A stretch of DNA of 42,700 bases from CAZBSE01 sp964578625 (GCA_964578625.1 CAZODQ010000017.1:1-42700); one strand, 5' to 3'; positions 17,185 to 25,323 are shown, counted from the stretch's first letter. Translations and numbers: made by a program. The notes: a model not told the origin generated them from the sequence alone.

Positions 17185-17281
17185 GTCTCCTTTCCAAACA
17201 TGGGAGGCTAACCTGTTTCCCGGTTAACCCTACCGCTTAAATTTCATAGCTTTAAAGCCTTAGAAGATTTAAGTCGGAGAC
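17185..17281 (-). ncRNA. Moco/Tuco-type riboswitch aptamer
   Basis: On the minus strand the closing helix is GTCTCC (17281-17276) with GGAGAC (17190-17185). After it comes GACTTAAAT pairing with ATTTAAG. Then GGTTAACC and GGTTAGCC form an 8-bp stem with a GAAA-type loop. The 3' side reads GCCTCCC...GGAAAGGAG. The order CTCCG...hairpin...GCCTCCC...GGAAAGGAG is the core of the molybdenum-cofactor riboswitch class. It sits directly upstream of a tungstate transporter and moa genes. Because the transporter is of the Tup type, the ligand may be the tungsten cofactor; the sequence alone does not decide. Confidence 0.85.
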
Positions 17282-17363
17282 AATATTCAATTTTCACAAA
17301 TACTGTTTACTATTACCTTGAATTATATTATTTAAAATAAAAAGTTTAAACATTTATATTGAA

Positions 17364-18581
17364 TTATTTATCCTTTAAGCAAAAAACCTTGACCTCGCTG
17401 TCTTTTTTTATATCACCTGCATCTTCAGGGAAAACTGCAATACCATCAGCTTTTACCATTGAAGTCAATATCCCAGAACCCTGCATGCCGGTAGACTCAA
17501 AGAAATACTTATTGCCCTTCTTCTTAAGGATTACCCTGGCAAAATCTGTTCTTCCCCCACTCCTTTTAAAACCATGAGAAGCTCTGGCCCGTATTACAGG
17601 TCTGAATAATTCTTTATTCCCCATTATCCTCATGATCAGCGGCCTTACATACATTTCAAAACAGACCATAACCGATACGGGATTGCCCGGCAGTCCGAAT
17701 ATAAATTTATCCTTATAAGTCAAAAAAGCAAGCGGCTTTCCGGGTTTCTGGTTTATTTTCCAGAAAACCAGTTTCGCTCCAATATCAACCAGTATCTCCC
17801 TTACAAAATCATAATCACCGACAGAGACTCCTCCGCTTACAAGCAGGATATCACACTCTGACAGGACTTTTAATATTTTTCCCTTCAAGGCTTCCTTCTT
17901 ATCCCTTATTATGCCGTACCGGATATATTTTATACCTATTTCTGCAAGCTGAGCAGACAAAGAATAGCTGTTGCTGTCTCTTACCTTTCCTGCTTCTAAT
18001 CCTCTGTCTATATTTAAAAGCTCATCTCCTGTTGATATGATTCCTGCCAGTGGAGGCTGGTTGACAAGCACTTTACTTTTACCAAGTGACGCCATAACTC
18101 CGATATCCGCAGGGAAAATCCTGACCCCTTTCCCTAAGACCATATCGCCTTTATTTATATCTTCCCCCCTGTATCTTATATTTTCCCCTTTTAGGCATCT
18201 TTTAAAAACTAGAATACTTTTACCATCTTTTTTTGTATCCTCCTTCATTACTACTGCATCGCAGTTAACTGGGATGGGAGCACCGGTCATAATGGATATG
18301 CAGTACCCTGGATTTATTCTTACAGAAGGTAACCTGCCTGCAGGTAAGTCCTCATCCAGCAGCACTAGTCTTACAGGGCAGTTTTTACCCGCTTCTTTTA
18401 CATCTTTCGCTCTTAATGCATATCCGTCCATAGCAGAATTATTATAGACAGGAATGTCATCATTTGATATGACATCTTCCGCCAGCACTGATCCTAAACT
18501 ATCAAGTATGGGGACATATGCAGTCTTAATGCTTATCCTGCATCCGAGTACTTTATCTTGAGCTTCATTCACAGAGAGCAT
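17364..18581 (-). CDS. moeA: molybdopterin molybdenumtransferase (MoeA)
   Basis: Inserts molybdate or tungstate into adenylated molybdopterin. The N-terminal MoeA domains hold NSAMDGYALRAKDV near 48-61 and SIMTGAPIPVNCDAVV near 92-107. The central MoCF domain has GIISTGDEL and DILLVSGGVSVGDYDFV. The C-terminal domain IV ends VKVFCLKDK. At 405 residues it has standard length. It precedes the riboswitch and so appears to have its own promoter, while the partner mogA is at the far end of the following run. Confidence 0.96.
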   Translation of the reverse strand: MLSVNEAQDKVLGCRISIKTAYVPILDSLGSVLAEDVISNDDIPVYNNSAMDGYALRAKDVKEAGKNCPVRLVLLDEDLPAGRLPSVRINPGYCISIMTGAPIPVNCDAVVMKEDTKKDGKSILVFKRCLKGENIRYRGEDINKGDMVLGKGVRIFPADIGVMASLGKSKVLVNQPPLAGIISTGDELLNIDRGLEAGKVRDSNSYSLSAQLAEIGIKYIRYGIIRDKKEALKGKILKVLSECDILLVSGGVSVGDYDFVREILVDIGAKLVFWKINQKPGKPLAFLTYKDKFIFGLPGNPVSVMVCFEMYVRPLIMRIMGNKELFRPVIRARASHGFKRSGGRTDFARVILKKKGNKYFFESTGMQGSGILTSMVKADGIAVFPEDAGDIKKDSEVKVFCLKDK

Positions 18582-18630
18582 AATACTGTTTTATAACTAA
18601 TTATATAAAATAGAATAGTTCTAAATTTTT

Positions 18631-18659
18631 ATATTATTATTTTATAATATACATGTAAA
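18631..18659 (-). promoter_or_regulatory. candidate moeA promoter
   Basis: On the minus strand, TTTACA (18659-18654), a 17-base spacer and TAATAT (18636-18631) lie about 50 bases before the moeA ATG. The -10 is the same hexamer as in the flp promoters. Confidence 0.45.
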
Positions 18660-18705
18660 GCAGGTAATAAAGTGGATATTTTAAATAATCATTCCTAAAG
18701 TAAAA

Positions 18706-19515
18706 CTACTCCCATTTCTTAGTTCCCTTTAATATCAGCGGCAGATCCAGGCCATTGTCCGTTAAAAAATCCCGGTCACTTAAAATTTTTTTCGGATTTC
18801 CATCAGATATAATCTTCCCCTTATTCAACACTATACATCTGCCGGAGAAATCATATGCCATATCAAGATCATGGGTAGCAATGAGTATAGTTTTTTTCAT
18901 GTTTCCGATTAACTTTATAAAATTGGACCTGTTTCTGGGATCCAGATTACCCGTAGGTTCATCCAGAATCAATATTTGCGGATCATAGGATAATACAGTG
19001 GCCAGGGATACAAGCTTTTTTTCTCCATAACTTAAAAAATGTGAAATTTCATCTTCTATTTTTCCCAAATTTACTTTTTTTAAACAGTCCCTTACAATTG
19101 CCTCCAGGTATTTCCTATCCCTGGCTCGTCTGTCTTTTTTTTTGACCAGATAATTTATAAGACCAAAAGCCACGTCATCAAAAACCTTTATTGAAAACAA
19201 CTGGTCATTGGGATCCTGGAACACGAATCCTATCTTTTCACGTATGTCATAAATATTTTTACCGTTTAATCTCCTGCCAGCTATAAATATCTCACCCTTC
19301 CGGTGTTTTCTTTCCAGAAGGCCAGCTACATTTAACATTAATGTTGATTTACCGGCACCGTTTGGCCCTATGATCGATATCCTCTCTCCCTCACTTACAG
19401 AAAAACTCACTCCCCTCAAAGCCTCTTTATAGCCGTCTGTGTCTCCGCTCAGTCTCCTGTTTACAGGATACTTGTAATGAAGGTTTTTTATTTCAATTAT
19501 TTTTCCATTGTACAT
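18706..19515 (-). CDS. nikO: nickel/cobalt ECF transporter ATPase
   Basis: Energy-coupling-factor ATPase. Walker A GPNGAGKST (about 50-58), Q-loop FVFQDPNDQLFS, signature LSYGEKK (in place of LSGGQ), Walker B LILDEPTGNLDPR and His-loop ATHDLDMA are visible. FQDPNDQLFS is the usual Q-loop of CbiO/EcfA proteins. It is the last gene of the nikMNQO run, 40 bases after nikQ. The NikR-like operator upstream of nikM suggests nickel rather than cobalt. 269 residues, start ATG. Confidence 0.93.
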   Translation of the reverse strand: MYNGKIIEIKNLHYKYPVNRRLSGDTDGYKEALRGVSFSVSEGERISIIGPNGAGKSTLMLNVAGLLERKHRKGEIFIAGRRLNGKNIYDIREKIGFVFQDPNDQLFSIKVFDDVAFGLINYLVKKKDRRARDRKYLEAIVRDCLKKVNLGKIEDEISHFLSYGEKKLVSLATVLSYDPQILILDEPTGNLDPRNRSNFIKLIGNMKKTILIATHDLDMAYDFSGRCIVLNKGKIISDGNPKKILSDRDFLTDNGLDLPLILKGTKKWE

Positions 19516-19555
19516 TTAAATAAAATAAACTCCTTAACTAAATTTATGGTATGCA

Positions 19556-20302
19556 CTATATAATATCAAGCACTTCGGCAGCTTTTAAGGCTATGGGTAA
19601 AAGGATAAAAATTAAAAGCATTATGATATTTAAAGTTTCCATCCTGTTTTTATTTTCGACTATATAAAAATTCCCGTCAAATCCTCTGCTTTCCATAGAT
19701 CTGTATATATTTTCCGCCCGGTCGAGAGACTTTATAAACAGATTGCTCATAAGATGAGTCAGTTTTTTATTTATGGTACTGTATGAATATCTTTTGAATA
19801 CCCTGCTTTTTATAGCCATCTGCCCGGTTTTGGATTCCTCTATTATTAAAAAAGTATATCTGTACATCAAATAAATTATGGAAACTATCATGGAGGGAAA
19901 GTATATTTTTCTTAAGCCTCCCAGCAGTTCCATTTCATCACTGGATAAAAGCAGTGAGGTTACCAGCAATATGCACAGAAATGATTTTATTAGAACTGTG
20001 GTAAAGATTGCCAGCCCATTATCGGTTATTGTAAAGGCAAAGAGTTTCAAATCGATCCTAACTACCTCTCTACCTTCGTTTAAAAAGGGAATGAAAACCG
20101 AGACCAAAAAAGGATACAAAAATACCAGCGGGGCTCTTCTTATAAGCTTCTTCCAATCAGGTTTAAATAATAACAAAATAAAAATCACAACCAGAAGGTA
20201 AATGGACAATATTAAATACTGTCCCTTTCTGACACTTACTATAAAAAACACATTAACCAGGGTTATTATTATTTTTTCTCTGATTTTTAAAATGCTGCTC
20301 AA
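19556..20302 (-). CDS. nikQ: nickel/cobalt ECF transporter transmembrane protein
   Basis: A 248-residue membrane protein of the CbiQ/NikQ (EcfT) family. There are hydrophobic helices at both ends and a cytoplasmic segment with SKTGQMAIKSRVF and later RAENIYRSMESRGFDG, the Ala-Arg-Gly-type coupling motifs that touch the ATPase. It starts with TTG at 20302, 29 bases after nikN, with only a weak Shine-Dalgarno (AGAAG). Works with nikO as the energising module. Confidence 0.88.
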   Translation of the reverse strand: MSSILKIREKIIITLVNVFFIVSVRKGQYLILSIYLLVVIFILLLFKPDWKKLIRRAPLVFLYPFLVSVFIPFLNEGREVVRIDLKLFAFTITDNGLAIFTTVLIKSFLCILLVTSLLLSSDEMELLGGLRKIYFPSMIVSIIYLMYRYTFLIIEESKTGQMAIKSRVFKRYSYSTINKKLTHLMSNLFIKSLDRAENIYRSMESRGFDGNFYIVENKNRMETLNIIMLLIFILLPIALKAAEVLDII

Positions 20303-20331
20303 TGAATTTAATCTTCTTTTATTTTGAAAAA

Positions 20332-20643
20332 CTACTGTTTTCTACCTGTAGCCCTGTAAATCAAATATACAATTCCAAAAATGGCCGTAATAATGAGCAC
20401 GCCTGAAAGTCCTGCCAGAGATGTCTGCCACAGTTCGCTTTCCACACCACTCACAGCATAGTCGGGGATTAAGAAAATACCTTCCGGAGCTATTTCTTCA
20501 GCTTTATCTATAAATCCGAGATTTTCAGCCACCTTTTCCAGACCATCGGGAAAAGACGATGCAAAAAAAGATATAAACATAGCAATTATAAGAGCAGCAA
20601 CCACTCCTACTATTACAAATATATAATTTCGTTTATCTGTCAT
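20332..20643 (-). CDS. nikN: PDGLE-domain protein, NikN-like small component
   Basis: A 103-residue protein with an N-terminal helix (about 8-28), PDGLE at residues 32-36 (FASSFPDGLEKVAE) and a C-terminal helix (about 75-97). The PDGLE motif marks the small auxiliary subunit of nickel-type ECF transporters. Its start overlaps the nikM stop by 11 bases, so the two are coupled and probably act as one substrate-specific unit. Confidence 0.85.
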   Translation of the reverse strand: MTDKRNYIFVIVGVVAALIIAMFISFFASSFPDGLEKVAENLGFIDKAEEIAPEGIFLIPDYAVSGVESELWQTSLAGLSGVLIITAIFGIVYLIYRATGRKQ

Positions 20644-21283
20644 TTAGATCTCCCTTCCTGGTCAATATAAGGTCCGGCCTTACTTTATTTACAAAAGCCA
20701 CTACTGCAACAGTGATTATCGCTTCTCCAATCCCTATTAAGGCATGGACCCCGGTCATTGCTTTTAACGTGACTCCCATAGCATAAGTCCCTGAAATCCC
20801 CAGTTCAAGCGCAGCAAAGAAAGAAGCAACCACTACTGAAAGCCATGAAGCAAGTGCAACAGCAGTAAAAAAAACAACTTTTGATTTTGACATTTTGCAT
20901 ATCAGCCAGTAAATCATATAAGAACCATAAACTCCAATAATAGCCATATTAAAGATATTGGAGCCTAAAGCAACCACTCCGCCATCCATAAAAATAAATG
21001 CCTGAACAATTAAAACCACTGCCACTACTATGACTCCTGCATAAGGACCTAGTATTATTGCAGCAAGGGCTCCCCCCAGTAGATGTCCGGAAGTTCCTCC
21101 CGGTATGGTAAAGTTAATCATTTGCAGGGCAAAAATCAGAGCACTTACAACTCCCATCAGTGCTATAACCTTTGCCTTAAAGTAACTTTTTACTTTATAA
21201 ATCGCTGCAGCCAGCCCTCCCGCAGATACCACACCGGTAGAAATTGCTGTCTTAAGGTCTACAAACCCATCAGGTATATGCAT
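20633..21283 (-). CDS. nikM: nickel/cobalt ECF transporter substrate-specific component
   Basis: The protein starts MHIPDGFVD, and the exposed Met1-His2 N-terminus is the metal site of CbiM/NikM proteins. About seven hydrophobic helices follow, with IPGGTSGHLLGGALAAIILG (residues 55-74) including the conserved His. Strong Shine-Dalgarno (AAAGGGGAG) and ATG at 21283. The operator-like dyad lies 19 bases upstream. 216 residues is normal for CbiM/NikM. Confidence 0.94.
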   Translation of the reverse strand: MHIPDGFVDLKTAISTGVVSAGGLAAAIYKVKSYFKAKVIALMGVVSALIFALQMINFTIPGGTSGHLLGGALAAIILGPYAGVIVVAVVLIVQAFIFMDGGVVALGSNIFNMAIIGVYGSYMIYWLICKMSKSKVVFFTAVALASWLSVVVASFFAALELGISGTYAMGVTLKAMTGVHALIGIGEAIITVAVVAFVNKVRPDLILTRKGDLNDR

Positions 21284-21301
21284 ATCTCCCCTTTCAATAA
21301 A

Positions 21302-21328
21302 GTGTTACTATTATTTAGAAAGTAACAC
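21302..21328. promoter_or_regulatory. NikR-like operator upstream of nikMNQO
   Basis: GTGTTAC (21302-21308), 13 bases, then GTAACAC (21322-21328); the arms extend to 11 bp (AAAGTGTTACT). This is the GTGTTAC-N13-GTAACAC form that I recall for NikR in metal-reducing deltaproteobacteria, different from the E. coli NikR site. It lies just before the nikM Shine-Dalgarno and overlaps a possible -35 (TTGAAA, 21335-21330), so binding would block nikM expression. No nikR gene is visible in the window. Confidence 0.7.
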
Positions 21329-21430
21329 TTTTCAAATGAGAAATCAAGCTTTTTAATTACTCGATTGGATTTAAATAAAACTGGTTTTAAATTACCGATA
21401 TAAGATAATAGAAAGCATAAATATGCAAAA

Positions 21431-22291
21431 CTAACTAATTCTATCTATTGCTATATCGCCTACTTTATACTTACCATTAAAATTTTCAGCTACTATAGGA
21501 CATTTAATTTTTAAAAGAAAAAATATATTTTTATCTTCATCACATAACGACTCATAATTTCCCTGACCCTTAGCTATAACCAGATCTGATTTCCTGTATT
21601 CATTTAAAAACTTACTAGAGCACAAAGGAAGTACAGCAGCAGGCATATCCAGACCGGTTGTTATAACCCTTACAGAGTTCATCATACCGACCATTTTTAC
21701 ATCTACCATGGTAGCATCGTTCAGGGCAGGCCCTCCTCTTACTACATAAGTGATTTTCTCCTTAGGCAGATTTTCTATAAAAATCTTATCCAGTACTATT
21801 TCTCCTGCATTATCACCGATAAACAAAACTCTTTTTGCGTTATCTATTTCCTCTTTTAGTAACTTAACTTTCTCTATATCCATACTCTGTGATAAAGACT
21901 TTTCTATTTCTTCCTGTAGAATCCTTCTGTTTAAGGCGACATTTGGACCAAAGTCAATAATATTCCCGGCCAGTGATATTCTAAGACTGGCTTCAAATGA
22001 ATCTTTTGAGTTTCTTATTATCTCTTCTAATTTATCTACTAACCCAAGAGTTATATGATTATATTTTTTTTTCACTTCTCTGTAAGGATCACCATCCGGC
22101 AGTATTTTTTTTATGGCCTTTTGAATTTTAGAGTGAAGAATAAAACCAGAATCGCTTGTATTAAATTTAGATGCTATTATTAAACACTTCTTTAAAATCC
22201 GCTCATGTAATTTTTTATCATCAGTTGCCATTTGTACTGCTTCAAGAGCTTGCCTTATATAACAGGGTATACATTCCAGATGTAGCTTCAT
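21431..22291 (-). CDS. DUF89 family (ARMT1-like) metal-dependent phosphatase
   Basis: The N-terminal C8-x2-C11 (LECIPCYIRQAL), followed by a helical domain, and then the Rossmann-like domain with FIGDNAGEIVLDK near 153-165, VRGGPALNDAT near 184-194 and AKGQGNYESL near 240, are hallmarks of DUF89. DUF89 proteins are metal-dependent 'damage-control' phosphatases. The conserved Asp and Asn of GDNAGE are metal-binding candidates. 286 residues. It follows the methyltransferase gene by about 20 bases. Its natural substrate here is unknown. Confidence 0.85.
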   Translation of the reverse strand: MKLHLECIPCYIRQALEAVQMATDDKKLHERILKKCLIIASKFNTSDSGFILHSKIQKAIKKILPDGDPYREVKKKYNHITLGLVDKLEEIIRNSKDSFEASLRISLAGNIIDFGPNVALNRRILQEEIEKSLSQSMDIEKVKLLKEEIDNAKRVLFIGDNAGEIVLDKIFIENLPKEKITYVVRGGPALNDATMVDVKMVGMMNSVRVITTGLDMPAAVLPLCSSKFLNEYRKSDLVIAKGQGNYESLCDEDKNIFFLLKIKCPIVAENFNGKYKVGDIAIDRIS

Positions 22292-22311
22292 ATTTTTACC
22301 TTCCCAAATCT

Positions 22312-22941
22312 TTATTTTTGTGCCCTTATTACCACAAAAGAGCCTTCCCCATAACCTTCCTCTACCTTCTCTACCTTGTTTATATTGTCAAGAGTATTAA
22401 AGACTGTTTGCCTGTATTTAAAATCTTTAAAACCTGTCTTTTTTAACAGCTTTACCACTTCTTCTGTATTAAAAAAATTTGCTATTCTGTAAAAAACACT
22501 TTTTTGTTTATTTTTTTGATATATTCTTCCAACTCTGCTATTTTCGTCTATAAATCCATTAATAAAATAACCGCCATATCTTAATACCCTATACATCTCC
22601 CTAAAAGCTTTTACTTCATCATCCAAAAAGCAAAGCGTAGTTACCATTAAAGCTAAATCAAAACTGCAATCTTTAAAAGGAAGGTTTTCAGCAACACTTT
22701 CTACTACTTTTATCCCTTTACTCCTTGCAATTTTCCTCATTTTACTTGAAGGTTCAATTCCAAATTTAATACCCAAAGGCTCAGCAAACCTTCCACTTCC
22801 AATACCAATCTCTACGCCATCTTTAAAGTCTGGTAAAACTTCTCTAATAGCATTGATTTCAGAATGATATACATATCTATTTCTTTCGAACCAATTCTCA
22901 TATCGATCTGTATATTTTTCAAAAGGCTCTGTCTTGGGCAT
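22312..22941 (-). CDS. class I SAM-dependent methyltransferase
   Basis: Methyltransferase motif I GVEIGIGSGRFAEPLG is followed by FGIEPSSKM (the SAM ribose acid region), VESVAENLPFKDCSFDLALM and the late VLRYGGYFINGF strand. The UbiE-like type acts on small molecules. The frame is open to 23034, but that would overlap the J-domain gene by 89 bases. I chose ATG 22941 (MPKTEPFEKYTDRYENWF), four bases after the J-domain stop, which is also how relatives start. The Shine-Dalgarno is weak. The substrate is not apparent. Confidence 0.85.
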   Translation of the reverse strand: MPKTEPFEKYTDRYENWFERNRYVYHSEINAIREVLPDFKDGVEIGIGSGRFAEPLGIKFGIEPSSKMRKIARSKGIKVVESVAENLPFKDCSFDLALMVTTLCFLDDEVKAFREMYRVLRYGGYFINGFIDENSRVGRIYQKNKQKSVFYRIANFFNTEEVVKLLKKTGFKDFKYRQTVFNTLDNINKVEKVEEGYGEGSFVVIRAQK

Positions 22942-22945
22942 TAAT

Positions 22946-23266
22946 CTATACACCCCACCGCTCATCATAAAATCTTTTAAAATGCTGCTTAATATATTCT
23001 CCCTCTTCGATTTCCATTGCTTCTTTGGCATCAAAAGAAATAGGGTATTTTATGCAGTAGTTTATAAGAATCTCATATGAATTATTTATCTCTTTTATTT
23101 TTTCTTCGTATTTCTTTTTCTTTGAACTATTGTTATGTCTATCCGGATGATATTTTAATGACAGTTTTCTATACTTATCTTTTATCTCCTTTATACTTGT
23201 GGTTGCTCCCAAATCTAATATCTTTCTTGCTCTATCTATATCTTTAAAATTTATTAATTTTTTCAC
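22946..23266 (-). CDS. stand-alone J-domain (DnaJ-like) protein
   Basis: A 106-residue protein made of little more than a J domain: RKILDLGATTSIKEIKDKYR, then HPD at 40-42 (LKYHPDRHNN), and a helix IKEINNSYEILINY. J domains stimulate DnaK-type ATPases. The remaining 40 residues carry no G/F or zinc region, so it is not DnaJ itself. Start GTG at 23266, preceded by AAGAAGGG. Four bases separate it from the methyltransferase start, so the two are likely co-translated. Confidence 0.85.
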   Translation of the reverse strand: MKKLINFKDIDRARKILDLGATTSIKEIKDKYRKLSLKYHPDRHNNSSKKKKYEEKIKEINNSYEILINYCIKYPISFDAKEAMEIEEGEYIKQHFKRFYDERWGV

Positions 23267-23488
23267 TTTTCCATACCCTTCTTTTATATCTTATTGACAT
23301 AATTATTGTTAATTTTACCGCTTTAATTAAACTCAAAACCATTAAGTTTTAATTAATCTGATTGATCTCTGTGCTTTAAAATAAAATTTTTAGAATAAAC
23401 CTAACAAATTTTATATTCCCATAATTACTATGAAATATCTTTAAATTATATAATTCTAACATAAAATGTTTATTTTATTAAAATCTAA

Positions 23489-23568
23489 TTTTGGGTTTAT
23501 ACCCAAAACTTGACATGAAAAATATAAATCATTAAAATCTTCTATACTTAGAATATTTAGACATGTCT
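23489..23568 (+). promoter_or_regulatory. promoter and two palindromes ahead of the plus-strand trio
   Basis: On the plus strand, TTGACA (23510-23515), a 17-base spacer and TAAAAT (23533-23538) predict a start near 23545. An 8-bp hairpin TTTTGGGT-TTAT-ACCCAAAA (23489-23508) abuts the -35, and the 10-bp palindrome AGACATGTCT (23559-23568) lies in the short leader. The rest of the 312-base divergent gap 23267-23578 is AT-rich without a gene that I can see. Confidence 0.6.
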
Positions 23569-23578
23569 GATAATTAAA

Positions 23579-24121
23579 ATGATTGAAGTTGACAAGCGTA
23601 TAAAAGAATACGCCATAAAACTTTTAAAAAAATTGGGAATTAAAAAAGGAGATACAATTTTTGACTGCTGTTGTGGTGAAGGAAATTATACTTTACCAGC
23701 TGCCAATATAATTAATAAAGATGGTATAGTTTATGCTATGGATATGAATAAAAATAAAATTAACACATTAAAGGAGAAATCTGATTTAGAAAATCTCAGA
23801 AACATTAAGATAATAGAAGAAGAATTTAAAAAAGTTATACCACTGGCAGATAAATCAATAGATATAGTACTTCTTTATGATATATTCTGGTATTTTTCTA
23901 TTGGTGACATAAAATTATCAATGCTACTGAGTGAAGTTTATAGAATCCTAAAAAACAACGGTTTAATTTCAGTTTACCCAGAACATGTGGATACAGACAA
24001 GCTTAAACAAATAATATCAAATGCTAATTTTGTATTGGAAAAGGAATTTTCCAGTGTAGTAATTCATGATAATAATCTTAAAAAAGGATATATCTGGAAT
24101 TTTAAGAAAGTATTAAAATGA
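23579..24121 (+). CDS. class I SAM-dependent methyltransferase
   Basis: IKKGDTIFDCCCGEGNYTLPA (about 21-41) is SAM motif I, with the unusual triple Cys where VLDVGCG is usual. VYAMDMNKNKIN is motif II, followed by IVLLYDIFWYF and a EVYRILKNNGLISVYPEH strand. 180 residues, short for the family. Start ATG without a Shine-Dalgarno. It opens a plus-strand trio; its stop overlaps the next gene. The product could methylate a small substrate or a metal/metalloid, but this is a guess. Confidence 0.8.
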   Translation: MIEVDKRIKEYAIKLLKKLGIKKGDTIFDCCCGEGNYTLPAANIINKDGIVYAMDMNKNKINTLKEKSDLENLRNIKIIEEEFKKVIPLADKSIDIVLLYDIFWYFSIGDIKLSMLLSEVYRILKNNGLISVYPEHVDTDKLKQIISNANFVLEKEFSSVVIHDNNLKKGYIWNFKKVLK

Positions 24122-24759
24122 AAAAAAAATCTTTCAAAGATTATGTTATTGTTTCCTGCGGGACAATGGCTCCCGAGCTAAATTACCTGAAAAATAGCAA
24201 ATTTTTGGATGCTGGAAAAATTTTATATACAAAACCGGGTAGACATGAAGACTCTATAGAACTTGAAAGCCAGCTTATGGATAAAATAATTCTTGCTAAA
24301 AAATATTCTGAAAATATTATAGTAGTGTATGGAGAAAAATATTGTTACATCAACATCAAAGTACCGAATAAGACTATAGATGACATAATAAAACAGCAAG
24401 ATAAAAATATTAGTAGAATAAATGCCAGCTATTGTATAGATATGCTAGCTAGTGAAAAAGAAAGAGAAAATATAGAAAATACTATAGCTAATGGTGAAAA
24501 AATCTGGTGGCTCACACCAGGATGGATACTGTACAGACATAATGTCTTTCAGGATTGGGATAAAGCAATGGCCAATGAAAATTTCCCAAAGCATACCGGA
24601 GGAGCTGTCCTGCTGGACGGAATTGGATTCTGGGAAAAATACAGTTCAGATCACCCTGAAAAAATTCTAGAATTTTCAGACTGGATGGGCATTCAGATTC
24701 AACCTTATAAAATTTCTCTTGACCGGTTAAAGAAAATTCTATTAGAGAAAATTAGATAG
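24118..24759 (+). CDS. DUF1638 family protein
   Basis: The N-terminal VSCGTMAPELNYLKN, ILYTKPGRHEDSIELES, IIVVYGEKYCYI and the late TPGWILYRHN segment match my memory of DUF1638 proteins, where an N-terminal SCG, a DPxLH-like and a YGxCG-like motif recur. Here the latter is YGEKYC. The family has no assigned activity; members are common near methyl-transfer genes of methanogens and anaerobes. It overlaps the methyltransferase stop by 4 bases (ATGA), so the two work together. 213 residues, no clear Shine-Dalgarno. Confidence 0.6.
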   Translation: MKKKSFKDYVIVSCGTMAPELNYLKNSKFLDAGKILYTKPGRHEDSIELESQLMDKIILAKKYSENIIVVYGEKYCYINIKVPNKTIDDIIKQQDKNISRINASYCIDMLASEKERENIENTIANGEKIWWLTPGWILYRHNVFQDWDKAMANENFPKHTGGAVLLDGIGFWEKYSSDHPEKILEFSDWMGIQIQPYKISLDRLKKILLEKIR

Positions 24760-24870
24760 AAATAAAAATATTATAGCAACAGAAAGAAGATTAAATTTCT
24801 TTTAAATAGACAGTGAATTTTTTATTAATAAGGAAAAAGTTGAGATATTAAAAATTTATAGCATTAAAAA

Positions 24871-25323
24871 ATGAATGATTATAAAGTAAAAGTCAAAAAA
24901 TTTATATATAGAACAAATATAAAGTTAACCGGAAAAGGAGAAGGTATTATTGAATCCGGGAATAAACCTTCTATTGAATTATCAACTCCAGCCGAATTTG
25001 GTGGTAAGAAAGGGACCTGGACACCTGAGGACCTTTTAGTAACATCAGTTAATGCTTGTCTTATGACAACATTTTCATATTATGCTGAAAAGCGAGGGCT
25101 CAAATTTATAAGCTATGAAAGTCCTGCTGAGGGAACTGTTGAACTAGTTGAAATGCGATATCTATTTTCTAAGATAACAATTAGACCAAAGATAACAGTT
25201 AAATTTAAAGGAGATATAAGAATAGCAGAAAATTTGCTAAAAATTTCCAAAGAGAGCTGCTTTGTTTCAAATTCTGTAAAGGCTAAAGTTACCCTGAAAC
25301 CAAAAGTTCAATCAATTTCCTAA
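24871..25323 (+). CDS. OsmC/Ohr-family thiol peroxidase-like protein
   Basis: The OsmC fold is clear: STPAEFGGKKGTWTPEDLLV near 38-57 and SVNACLMTTFSYYAEKRG with the first redox Cys (about C63), and a second Cys (about C130) in ISKESCFVSNSV. This two-Cys pattern is that of OsmC/Ohr proteins, which reduce organic peroxides. 150 residues. Start ATG with no Shine-Dalgarno; 111 bases after the DUF1638 gene. Specificity for organic or other substrates is not told by sequence. Confidence 0.88.
   Translation: MNDYKVKVKKFIYRTNIKLTGKGEGIIESGNKPSIELSTPAEFGGKKGTWTPEDLLVTSVNACLMTTFSYYAEKRGLKFISYESPAEGTVELVEMRYLFSKITIRPKITVKFKGDIRIAENLLKISKESCFVSNSVKAKVTLKPKVQSIS

Noticed and set aside
22942..23034. Longer start for the methyltransferase (to 23034)
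   Set aside because: It would overlap the J-domain gene by 89 bases; the ATG at 22941 follows that gene's stop directly and begins at the conserved N-terminus.
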